NCBI GenBank assembly: GCA_020341835.1
Contig: CP070838.1
Location: 826,861 to 862,328 of the forward strand
Source: Thiotrichales bacterium
GTDB taxonomy: Bacteria > Pseudomonadota > Gammaproteobacteria > SZUA-229
Direction of reading: 5' to 3'
DNA: 35,468 nucleotides
A program made the position numbers and the translations under genes. Shown piece by piece: positions 1 to 8,421 of this stretch (position 1 is the first letter of the stretch; every line of letters starts with the position of its first letter). The notes below the pieces were generated by a model that made no database searches, was not told the DNA's origin, and saw nothing but the letters and a program-made list of their open reading frames with translations.

Positions 1-401
1 TCGACGGACCGCCTGGGAAAAAAGTGAGTGAAATGCGGCGACAGCATATTGGTGTAGTAGGCCACCGCCTGTAACTGGCAGGCACCGCTTTTTTCACAGC
101 CCGGGCAGACATGGTTGCCTTCAACGAACAGCATCTGCAGCAGGGAGCGCCGGTTATTCATGATTTCATCGGACGAATTATCCACTTCCATGTCTGCGAT
201 GGCCGGTTGCGTACAGGCCGAGACCTGCCTGCCATTGGTCTGTACGATGCAGACGCGGCAGCTGCCGTGCGGTGTGAATTCCGGGTTGTGGCACAGATGC
301 GGAATATACTCGCCCGCTCTCAATGCGGCATCCATGATGGTATCGCCATCTTCGAAGGCAATGGTTTTGCCGTCCAGTTTGAAAGTTTTATTGTCACTCA
401 T
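1..401 (-). CDS. hoxU: NAD-reducing hydrogenase diaphorase small subunit HoxU (5' part only)
   Basis: This is the N-terminal 133 residues of a HoxU/NuoG-type iron-sulfur protein; the gene runs off the left edge. An N-terminal [2Fe-2S] ferredoxin domain carries Cys37, Cys48, Cys51 and Cys63. It is followed by the His-Cys3 [4Fe-4S] motif with His97, Cys99, Cys102 and Cys108. In the family, HoxU passes electrons between the hydrogenase module (HoxYH) and the FMN/NAD site of HoxF in a soluble cytoplasmic complex. The ATG at 401-399 overlaps the hoxF stop as ATGA, so the two are translationally coupled. A HoxU identity over NuoG or an NAD-formate dehydrogenase subunit is inferred from the neighbouring HoxF, which is of the NuoE-NuoF fused type. 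HoxY and HoxH would be expected just outside the window. Confidence 0.85.
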   Translation of the reverse strand, partial: MSDNKTFKLDGKTIAFEDGDTIMDAALRAGEYIPHLCHNPEFTPHGSCRVCIVQTNGRQVSACTQPAIADMEVDNSSDEIMNNRRSLLQMLFVEGNHVCPGCEKSGACQLQAVAYYTNMLSPHFTHFFPRRSV

Positions 402-2182
402 GACTCTGTCCCTATGTGTGCGCCGGGGTCATCGCGCCCGGTAATATCACGCGCATCCTGCAACGCGGCGTCCAGGTCGAAGGCGGGTTCATATCCGGTA
501 TGTTTAAGGCGCTTCTGATAGATATTCGGGAACTTGCTCAAGGTATCCAGCACCGGGTTTGCCGCAGTCGCCCCCAGTCCGCAATGACTGGCGGTACGCA
601 TTAACTGTCCGATATTCGACATCTCTTTGAGATCATATTCGCCGGCATGTCCCGAATGAACCTTGTTGACCAGGTCTTTTAACAATGAACCGCCTACGCG
701 ACAGGGCGTACAGAAGCCGCAGCTTTCATGGACGAAGAAATCTGCAAAGTTTTTGACCATGTCGAGCATGTCGCGTTCCCGGTTGAACACCATCAAGGAG
801 CCACCGGTGGACACGTCTTCGAACGCGATACGGCGTTCGAACTCCTCAGCAGGGACGGTCATGCCGGCGGCGCCGGCCACCTGCACGGCCTGGGCATCAA
901 TTGCACCGCAGTCCTTGAGGATGTCCTGGATCGATACTCCGAACGGATACTCGTAGATGCCGGGTTTTTCACAGTCACCGGAGATGCTGAGCAATTTGGT
1001 GCCGCTCGATTCTGCAGTGCCGACCGAGCGAAACCATTCAGCGCCGTGGACTGCTATCAGCGCAGCCGAGATGAATGTTTCGACATTATTGACCACAGTG
1101 GGTTGATCCATGTACCCGTTGGTCACCGGGAAGGGTGGGCGTTTGCGCGGTATGCCGCGTTTGCCTTCGAGTGACTCGATCAGCGATGATTCCTCCCCGC
1201 ATATGTACGCGCCTGCCCCCATATGAATCTCGATGTCGAAGTCAAAACCCTGCTTGCCGAGGATGTCCTTGCCCAGCAGGCCCTCATCGCGCCGCTGCTG
1301 CAGGATCTGCTCCAGAGGTTCTCGCAAATACCGGTATTCACCGCGTAGATACAGATAGCCTTTTTTTGCACCGATAATACCGGCGCACAAAGCCATGCCG
1401 TCGAACACCTTGTCGGCATAGCTGTTGAGCAGCACACGGTCCTTGAAGGTGCCCGGCTCACCTTCATCGGCATTGCAGACCACGAAGTGCTGATCAGCTT
1501 CGGCCTGTTTGCAGAAGCGCCATTTCATTCCCGTTTTGAAACCGGCGCCACCACGTCCTCGCAGCCCGGATGATTCGATCTGTTCGAGCACGGCGGCATC
1601 GCCTTGATCGATCAATGCCCTGAGGGCATCAGCGCTGGCCGAGTCGTCAGACAGCAGGAAATCGCGTCGCTGGATATTGTCTTCAACCTGAAAGAATTCA
1701 TCGGGCCATTGCTCGATCGCGGTGTTTGATTCGATCAGTTGGCTTATGGCATCGATTCTGCCCTGATCCAGCCGGGTTACGGTCCAGCCATTGACCAGCA
1801 TCGCGGGCCCCTGGTCGCACATACCGGTGCAGGACGTGGTATCGACGGTCACGCGTCCGTCTGCGCGAGGTTCTCCGGGCGTAACACCGAGTTTTTTACA
1901 CAGGTCAGCCATCAACTCGCGGCTGCCGGTCATGTGGTCGGTAATGCTGTCGCTGAACAGGATATCGTACGTGCCGCGTGCCGATTCATGCAGGAAGCTG
2001 TAGAAACCGATCACGCCGTGAATATGTGATTCGGTCAAAGACAGTTTTTCGGACAGGTATTTCACTGATTGTTGTGGAATAAACGAATACTGGTACTGGA
2101 TCTGGTAAAGATACTGCAACAGCAGGTCAGGCCGGCTGTCCGCCGGTGATGTAGGCATCGAAAACAGATTATCGGTGTTCAT
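398..2182 (-). CDS. hoxF: NAD-reducing hydrogenase diaphorase large subunit HoxF (NuoE-NuoF fusion)
   Basis: This 594-residue protein matches the roughly 600 residues usual for HoxF of soluble NAD-linked [NiFe] hydrogenases. Residues 20-150 form a NuoE-like thioredoxin-fold domain. Residues 200-545 form the NuoF-like flavoprotein, with FMN-binding GRGGAGF (209-215), the ADEGEPGTF stretch (238-246), an NAD/FMN segment GAGAYICGEES (322-332), and the [4Fe-4S] ligands Cys488, Cys491, Cys494 and Cys534. It exchanges electrons between NAD(H) and the HoxU clusters. In the NuoE-like part only the second cysteine pair (Cys118, Cys122) is present; the first pair aligns by eye with Ser77 and Asp82. The ATG at 2182 has only a weak ribosome site. 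It is the first gene of the hox operon and is preceded by an FNR-type box. Confidence 0.9.
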   Translation of the reverse strand: MNTDNLFSMPTSPADSRPDLLLQYLYQIQYQYSFIPQQSVKYLSEKLSLTESHIHGVIGFYSFLHESARGTYDILFSDSITDHMTGSRELMADLCKKLGVTPGEPRADGRVTVDTTSCTGMCDQGPAMLVNGWTVTRLDQGRIDAISQLIESNTAIEQWPDEFFQVEDNIQRRDFLLSDDSASADALRALIDQGDAAVLEQIESSGLRGRGGAGFKTGMKWRFCKQAEADQHFVVCNADEGEPGTFKDRVLLNSYADKVFDGMALCAGIIGAKKGYLYLRGEYRYLREPLEQILQQRRDEGLLGKDILGKQGFDFDIEIHMGAGAYICGEESSLIESLEGKRGIPRKRPPFPVTNGYMDQPTVVNNVETFISAALIAVHGAEWFRSVGTAESSGTKLLSISGDCEKPGIYEYPFGVSIQDILKDCGAIDAQAVQVAGAAGMTVPAEEFERRIAFEDVSTGGSLMVFNRERDMLDMVKNFADFFVHESCGFCTPCRVGGSLLKDLVNKVHSGHAGEYDLKEMSNIGQLMRTASHCGLGATAANPVLDTLSKFPNIYQKRLKHTGYEPAFDLDAALQDARDITGRDDPGAHIGTES

Positions 2183-2314
2183 GCAGTCAGTCCCGTTGGG
2201 GGAGTATCAGTCGTTTTCCGTCGACCTTGTTGTTTGTTGTTATTCTGAGTATCGTGTATCTGAATACAGAGATAATATTAGTACCTTCCTGTCAGGAATC
2301 GAGCGCTTTGCCTT

Positions 2315-2356
2315 ATTTAAACGCGATTAGCGCGTGTTGCTGTTGATCAGAATCAA
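2315..2356 (-). promoter_or_regulatory. FNR/Anr-type box and -10 element upstream of hoxF
   Basis: Positions 2343-2356 read TTGAT-CAGA-ATCAA on the plus strand, a perfect match to the FNR/Anr/CRP-FNR-family consensus TTGAT-N4-ATCAA. On the minus strand an AT-rich TTAAAT hexamer lies at 2320-2315. A transcript starting near 2308 would put the box centre (2349.5) at about -41.5, the usual class II activator position. This suggests oxygen-responsive activation of hoxFU, with a leader of about 125 nt. The box is seen directly; the start site and the regulator are inferred. Confidence 0.6.
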
Positions 2357-2416
2357 ACATATTCTGACTTTGCGCCTACATACCTGTCTGTCCCGGTTCG
2401 ATTGTACGCCTGATGC

Positions 2417-2452
2417 GCGTAGCAAGCAGCACAGGTTAGGTGCTGCTTACGC
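2417..2452 (-). terminator. Inverted repeat just after pgm, possible terminator
   Basis: The arms 2417-2432 and 2440-2452 pair around a 7-nt loop. The arms are perfect over the inner 9 bp (AAGCAGCAC with GTGCTGCTT), and the outer part pairs with a short bulge. It starts 12 nt past the pgm stop. There is no T-run on the minus strand; the TTTTT run (2456-2460) is on the plus strand. Terminator function for pgm is therefore plausible but not secure. Confidence 0.4.
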
Positions 2453-2463
2453 CGGTTTTTGCC

Positions 2464-4110
<1,647 letters not shown>

Positions 4111-4141
4111 TTAATGATTTGTCCGCTTTGGAACACGAATT

Positions 4142-4214
4142 AATAATGAATAATGAAAAACTAATTATTATGTGATTGACCGCTCCTACAAGACATCGAC
4201 CATTATTCATTATT
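4142..4214. repeat. AT-rich inverted repeat between pgm and the ferritin-like gene
   Basis: AATAATGAATAATG at 4142-4155 is perfectly complementary to CATTATTCATTATT at 4201-4214, across a 45-nt loop. Each arm is itself a short direct repeat of the type AATAATG. It sits 9 bp past the end of the rubrerythrin-like gene, so it may end the Mrp/Nuo-like transcript. It could also be a small dispersed element; only one copy occurs here. Confidence 0.5.
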
Positions 4215-4223
4215 CACTGGTTT

Positions 4224-4670
4224 TCAATTATCCATCAACACCCGCTCATCGTATTCGGATTCAAAGAACAGCTTGTGCTTGGCTTCTTCCTTGGCGAGAC
4301 CGACGAAGACCTGTCTGAGGTTGCTTTCGGGGACTTTTTCAGCCATGTCGCTGTAAAGCTCGTAGGCGGCGCGCTCGCGTTTCATTGCGACGATCAGGGC
4401 ATCCTGGTAGGAGATATCGTCACTGGCGTCGACTTCGACCAGGTAATCCGAGATTTTCAGGTCCAGCACTTCCTGTTCGGGTGTGAGTTCATGGTCACCG
4501 CTTTTGACCGCGAGCAGGCGTTCCTTGTGACGCTTCTCTTCTTCGGCAAACTCGAGCAGTATTTCCTTCATGCCGGCTTTTTCGGCACGTTTGGCCAGGC
4601 TGGCATAGAAGTCCGCAGCCTGCTGTTCCTGGTCTATTGCGTAGTCAAGAATTTCATCGACTGTATTCAT
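4224..4670 (-). CDS. Rubrerythrin-like ferritin-family protein (no rubredoxin domain)
   Basis: The 148-residue all-helical protein carries two diiron half-sites: Glu15 with Glu45-x2-His48, and Glu99 with Glu129-x2-His132. The ExxxxxxY spacing of rubrerythrins is present twice (Glu15-Tyr22 and Glu99-Tyr106). The C-terminal rubredoxin domain of classical rubrerythrin is missing, so it resembles the erythrin/ferritin-like group. Family members reduce peroxide or handle iron. Its ATG overlaps the stop of the upstream flavoprotein as ATGA. It is therefore the last gene of the Mrp/Nuo-like operon and is probably made in step with it. A role in protecting or servicing the Fe-S complex is inference. 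Confidence 0.8.
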   Translation of the reverse strand: MNTVDEILDYAIDQEQQAADFYASLAKRAEKAGMKEILLEFAEEEKRHKERLLAVKSGDHELTPEQEVLDLKISDYLVEVDASDDISYQDALIVAMKRERAAYELYSDMAEKVPESNLRQVFVGLAKEEAKHKLFFESEYDERVLMDN

Positions 4671-6505
4671 TGCTGTTCACCTTCTGATCTTGTTGTATCT
4701 GGCGATGTGTTGTTGTTCGGGTAGGCATCGGGATTCAGGAAACGGTTGATGCCGCGCGCGGCGTGGTGTCCGTCTTCGATTGCACTGATCGCATCGGCGG
4801 TTCGATTGGCAACGTCGCCGCCGACGAAGACGCGGGCTAGACCGGTATGCTGGTATTCGCCCGGTGAAAACTTGCCCCATTCGATCGCCAGCTGATCCTG
4901 TATTTCCCTGCTCAGGTAATCGAGGTTGCTGCCCTGGCCGATGGCCGAAATGATGCAGTCGTAGCTTTCCTCGTGCATGCGGTCTTCCTGCAGCACCGGC
5001 CGCGGCCGGCCACCCTTGGGATCCTGCACCATTTCCGCTTCGCCCCACTTGATCGTGACCTGGCTCGAATCCGCGGCATCGACGATCTCCACCGGGATCG
5101 CCTGCGGGACGATGGTGCAGCCTTCCTCCTGGGATTCGTGGATTTCTTCGGTATCTGCCGGCATGTCGGCAATGCGGCGCCGATAGAGAATGGTGACGTC
5201 ACCACCCAGGCGCCTGGATACACGCGAGGCATCCATCGCAACATTACCGCCACCGATGACCGCGACCTTGCGACCGATACCCGGGTCGCGTCCGTTGGCG
5301 ACATCGGCAAGCACCTGCAGACCCGAGAGCACGCGCGGGTGATCTTCGCCCTGGATGCGCATACTGGACGGTACCGACAGGCCGGTCGAAAGGAATACCG
5401 CATCGTAGTCCTGCAACAGCTGCTCGAAGCTGATGTCCTTGCCGATCCGCGTGTTGTAGTTCATTTCGACGCCGAGCGAGACAATGTATTCGATGTCCTT
5501 GTCGAGATCGGCATCCGGCAGGCGGTAGCTCGGTACACCGTAGCGCAGCATGCCGCCGGCGGATGCCTGCGCTTCGAACACCGAGACGGCATGACCGTAC
5601 TGACGCAGGTAGTAGGCAGCGCTGAGGCCGCCGGGCCCGGCGCCGATGATGGCGACCCTGTGGCCGCTTTCAACGACCGCGTCGTTGTTCAGTATGCGTG
5701 TGTATTCACCGGCGTCGACCTGGTCGACGATGAAGCGCTTCAGCCAGCGGATGGCCACCGGCTCGCCGAGGATGCCGACCGGGCACACCGATTCACAGCG
5801 GCGCGTGCAGATGCGCCCGCAGGTGGCCGGGAACGGGTTGGTGCGGTACATCAGTTGCAGACCTTTCTCGTAGTCGCCGTCACGGATGCTGTGGATGTAA
5901 TCCGGCACATCCATGTGCGCCGGGCAGGTGGCCACACAGATGCCGCATTCAACGCAGCGATCAGCTTCCTTCTTCGCCTGTTCCTCGTTGTAGCCCCTGG
6001 CCACCTCATCGAACGACTGCACGCTTTCTTCCGGCGAAAGCATATCCATCTCGATGCGTTTGGGCGGATACAGGTGATAGCCTTCAGCGCGGCGGTAACC
6101 GTGTTCGTTATCCTGCCAGGCCTTGTCATCGACACCGGCGGTGAAATGAAACTCGGTCGGGTCCTCGGTAATCCAGGCGTATTCGTTGCTCATGCGCAGT
6201 GAGGCCGCGGTACAGATATCGACACACAGGCCGCACCAGCAACAGCGGCCATAGTCAAAACGGGGACGCAGGCCGCTGTCGCCGGGGCGGCCCTGAAACT
6301 GTTCCACCGGCACCATATCGATCGCGTGGTTCTGGCAGATGGTATGACAGCTGCCGCAGCCAACGCAGGTTTCGGCCACGTTGATATGAAAGCCGCGGTA
6401 AGCCGGCGCACCGGGCCGGTCGATGGTCGGGCGCATCGACGTGTACGGCTTTTCGAACGCGCGTTGCCATACAAAAAAAGGTGATAATAGATCTTTCAAA
6501 TTCAT
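4667..6505 (-). CDS. NuoI-like 2[4Fe-4S] ferredoxin fused to a GltD/NfnB-like NAD(P)H flavoprotein
   Basis: The 612-residue protein has three parts. Residues 40-105 form a NuoI-like domain with two CxxCxxCxxxC motifs (Cys47/50/53/57 and Cys88/91/94/98). Residues 180-245 form the GltD-type N-terminal domain, with Cys184/187/190/194 and Cys229/233/237/241. From 283 on is the flavoprotein: FAD-binding GAGPGG (288-293), the NAD(P)-binding GGGNVAMD (418-425) followed by YRRR (441-444), and a C-terminal GGDVANR FAD motif. GltD/NfnB relatives oxidise or reduce NAD(P)H; the YRRR basic cluster favours NADPH. Here the module can feed electrons straight into the NuoB-like subunit through the fused ferredoxin. 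A 196-bp gap containing a palindromic element separates it from the NuoD-like gene. No clear ribosome site is visible. Direction of flow and cofactor choice are inferred. Confidence 0.85.
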   Translation of the reverse strand: MNLKDLLSPFFVWQRAFEKPYTSMRPTIDRPGAPAYRGFHINVAETCVGCGSCHTICQNHAIDMVPVEQFQGRPGDSGLRPRFDYGRCCWCGLCVDICTAASLRMSNEYAWITEDPTEFHFTAGVDDKAWQDNEHGYRRAEGYHLYPPKRIEMDMLSPEESVQSFDEVARGYNEEQAKKEADRCVECGICVATCPAHMDVPDYIHSIRDGDYEKGLQLMYRTNPFPATCGRICTRRCESVCPVGILGEPVAIRWLKRFIVDQVDAGEYTRILNNDAVVESGHRVAIIGAGPGGLSAAYYLRQYGHAVSVFEAQASAGGMLRYGVPSYRLPDADLDKDIEYIVSLGVEMNYNTRIGKDISFEQLLQDYDAVFLSTGLSVPSSMRIQGEDHPRVLSGLQVLADVANGRDPGIGRKVAVIGGGNVAMDASRVSRRLGGDVTILYRRRIADMPADTEEIHESQEEGCTIVPQAIPVEIVDAADSSQVTIKWGEAEMVQDPKGGRPRPVLQEDRMHEESYDCIISAIGQGSNLDYLSREIQDQLAIEWGKFSPGEYQHTGLARVFVGGDVANRTADAISAIEDGHHAARGINRFLNPDAYPNNNTSPDTTRSEGEQQ

Positions 6506-6540
6506 AGCGTTGTCAATATGCCGTGAACCAATGTGGTGAC

Positions 6541-6654
6541 TCTCGCAGAGGCGCAGAGCCCGCAGAGGAATTTCTCAGGTGTATAGTTCAATAATCTGTT
6601 TTTGCCCCTGGCATTACTCATGGACATCTCTGCGTCCTCTGCGCCTCTGCGAGA
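6541..6654. repeat. Long palindromic element (CTCTGCG heptad type) inside the operon
   Basis: The 27-nt arms 6541-6567 and 6628-6654 are complementary at 25 of 27 positions, around a 60-nt loop. Each arm is built from repeated CTCTGCG-like units. It fills the gap between the NuoD-like and the NuoI-GltD genes. It resembles the short intergenic palindromes that are dispersed in many proteobacterial genomes. It is a potential RNA hairpin within the operon transcript. Confidence 0.75.
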
Positions 6655-6701
6655 TCAATCATCCTATTCGCTGTAATGCAGTTATTAGCCATGCCATCAG
6701 C

Positions 6702-7871
6702 CTAACGTTCGATCTCTGGCGGGTAGGTATGCAGCGATACCATCAAACCGGCGATGTCGGCGATGTTGGTGCCGACCGCGAGGCGTTCCATGACCGCGAT
6801 CGCGTGGGTGTAACTGGGACCGCGCACGTGCACGCGGCGCACGTATTCGCTGCCGTCGGAAACCATGTAGTAGCCGTACTCGCCGCGGGTACACTCGGCT
6901 TTGACGTAGGTTTCACCGGGCGGTATCTTCCAGTGCAGTACATTGGGCATGTCGGCCTGAAACGGGCCGTCAGTCGGTGTGCGCTCGAGGCACTGGCGGA
7001 TCAGGTTGATGCTCTGGCGCGTTTCCAGCAGACGGCAGTAGGCCCGGCCGTAGGCATCCGGTTCGTTGCCGGTGACGATGTCAAAATCGAGCTGGTCATA
7101 CGCCAGGTATGGCTCGTCCTTGCGCAGGTCGCGGGCGAAACCGCAGGCGCGGGCGTTGGGACCGACGATACCGTAGGGATCGACCATGTCCGGGGTGATA
7201 ATGCCGAGGCCTTTTGAACGCGCCTTGAAAACCACGTTGTTGAACAACACGCGTTCGATCTGGTCGAGCAGCTTGTCGGCGCCATCCATGATCGCGCGTG
7301 CGCGCTCCTCGAAGCCTTCCGGCATACCCGCACGAACGCCACCGGGTACGATGTACATGTGGTAGATACGGGCGCCGGTCATTTCCTCGAACAGGTCGAG
7401 CACGTAGTCTCGGTAGGCCAGGGTCCAGTTGGGTACCGTGTACTTGCCGAAGGCGCCGCTGATGCCGCCGATCCACATCAGGAAGCTGGCCAGGCGCATC
7501 AGCTCGAGGTTCATCGTGCGCAGCCAGATGGCGCGTTCGGGCACTTCGATACCGCTGAGTTCCTCGACCGCAGCCGAGTACAGGTATTCATTGAAGGTCG
7601 GCTCGGGCACCGCGATGCGGCACACCACGGTGAAGTTCTGGATGTAATTGCGGCGTTCCATCAGTTTTTCGAACGCACGGTGCAGGTAGCCGACGTGGGT
7701 CTTGCACTCGATAATGGTGTCGCCGTCCAGGACCAGTTCCAGCGACATGTTGCCGGTGATACCCGGGTGTTGCGGGCCCTGCCACAGCTTGACGTATTTG
7801 CCGGATGACAGATCGACCGGCTCGGGCTGGGTAAAGTCCAGCGAAGCGGAGTGTCCTGTCGACTGCGTCAT
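6702..7871 (-). CDS. NuoD-like (49 kDa / group 4 hydrogenase large-subunit-like) protein lacking [NiFe] ligands
   Basis: The 389-residue protein aligns end to end with NuoD and MbhL/MbxL. It has GPQHPG (32-37), HVGYLHRAFEKLMERR (59-74) and the IEVPERA stretch. The N-terminal hydrogenase motif CxxC is reduced to Cys84-Arg-Ile-Ala, and the C terminus (…HTYPPEIER) has no CxxC, so no [NiFe] centre can be built. The complex I quinone-site tyrosine of the RMDY motif aligns with Val88, and the second histidine of the GPQHPSTH loop aligns with Thr39. It is thus neither a hydrogenase nor a standard quinone-reducing NuoD and is closest in character to Mbx/Ehr-type complexes. The ATG overlaps the NuoC-like stop as ATGA. 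The acceptor is unknown. Confidence 0.85.
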   Translation of the reverse strand: MTQSTGHSASLDFTQPEPVDLSSGKYVKLWQGPQHPGITGNMSLELVLDGDTIIECKTHVGYLHRAFEKLMERRNYIQNFTVVCRIAVPEPTFNEYLYSAAVEELSGIEVPERAIWLRTMNLELMRLASFLMWIGGISGAFGKYTVPNWTLAYRDYVLDLFEEMTGARIYHMYIVPGGVRAGMPEGFEERARAIMDGADKLLDQIERVLFNNVVFKARSKGLGIITPDMVDPYGIVGPNARACGFARDLRKDEPYLAYDQLDFDIVTGNEPDAYGRAYCRLLETRQSINLIRQCLERTPTDGPFQADMPNVLHWKIPPGETYVKAECTRGEYGYYMVSDGSEYVRRVHVRGPSYTHAIAVMERLAVGTNIADIAGLMVSLHTYPPEIER

Positions 7872-8410
7872 TGCTCATCGCCCCCGCGGTTCGGATACAG
7901 CGTCACCTTCATATGATCACGAGGCACCTCGCTTTGGCGGCCCTCGCGGTGGCCGAAGCGCTCTTCGCTGAATTTCTGCGTATCGAATTCGCGGCGCATC
8001 GGTGGAATCTGGTCCCAGCCCTCGAGTACGAAATCCTCATCCAGGCGCGGGCTGCCCGGGAAGCGAATACCATAGGCCTCGCGCAGCTCGCGCTGATAGG
8101 TCCAGGCCTGCGCCCACAGGTGGTGGATGGAAACCATCTCCTCGCCATCACGGCCGATATCCACATGGATACCCAGCGTCTGTTTCTGCTCATAGTTGTG
8201 CAGCATATAGACCAGCGTGAAGATGCCGTCTTCGATGTAGTCGATGCAGGTCATGAAGTTGAGGTGGGTAAAACCCTCGCGGTCGCGCAGTTCGCGGATC
8301 AGTGTCTCGGCTTTGTCCTTTGCCACTTTCAGTGTGGTCAGACCCGGCTTGCGCTCGGTAATTTCGGACGCATCAAAGTCTACTTTAAGTCTGTTTGTTA
8401 ACTCATTCAT
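7868..8410 (-). CDS. NuoC-like (30 kDa) subunit
   Basis: This 180-residue soluble subunit resembles NuoC/MbxK. The signature region reads WTYQRELREAYGIRFPGSP, followed by RLDEDFVLEGWDQIPPMRREF, matching the 30-kDa subunit pattern (ERE-x-(YF)-D/x-GI-x-F-x-G-x-P). It has no cofactor motif. In complex I and group 4 hydrogenases it packs between the NuoD-like and NuoB-like subunits and stabilises the peripheral arm. NuoC and NuoD are separate here, unlike the fused NuoCD of enterobacteria. It starts at ATG 8410, 11 bp after the NuoB-like stop, and its stop overlaps the next ATG. Confidence 0.88.
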   Translation of the reverse strand: MNELTNRLKVDFDASEITERKPGLTTLKVAKDKAETLIRELRDREGFTHLNFMTCIDYIEDGIFTLVYMLHNYEQKQTLGIHVDIGRDGEEMVSIHHLWAQAWTYQRELREAYGIRFPGSPRLDEDFVLEGWDQIPPMRREFDTQKFSEERFGHREGRQSEVPRDHMKVTLYPNRGGDEQ

Positions 8411-8421
8411 ATATATAGCGT

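Noticed and set aside
1..401. NuoG of a canonical complex I
   Set aside because: The upstream gene is a NuoE-NuoF fusion of the HoxF type with matching length, and no nuo membrane genes adjoin it on this side.
2453..2460. T-run after the hairpin at 2417-2452 as a plus-strand terminator
   Set aside because: No plus-strand gene precedes it, so the T-run is probably incidental; the hairpin may still act on pgm transcripts.
4973..6202. Long open frame (409 codons) on the plus strand opposite the NuoI-GltD gene
   Set aside because: It lies fully inside a gene with strong domain evidence on the other strand and has no motif of its own; high GC coding strands give such shadow frames.
6702..7871. 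[NiFe] hydrogenase large subunit
   Set aside because: Neither CxxC motif is intact: only Cys84 at the first site and none at the C terminus. The family resemblance is to NuoD and Mbx/Ehr.
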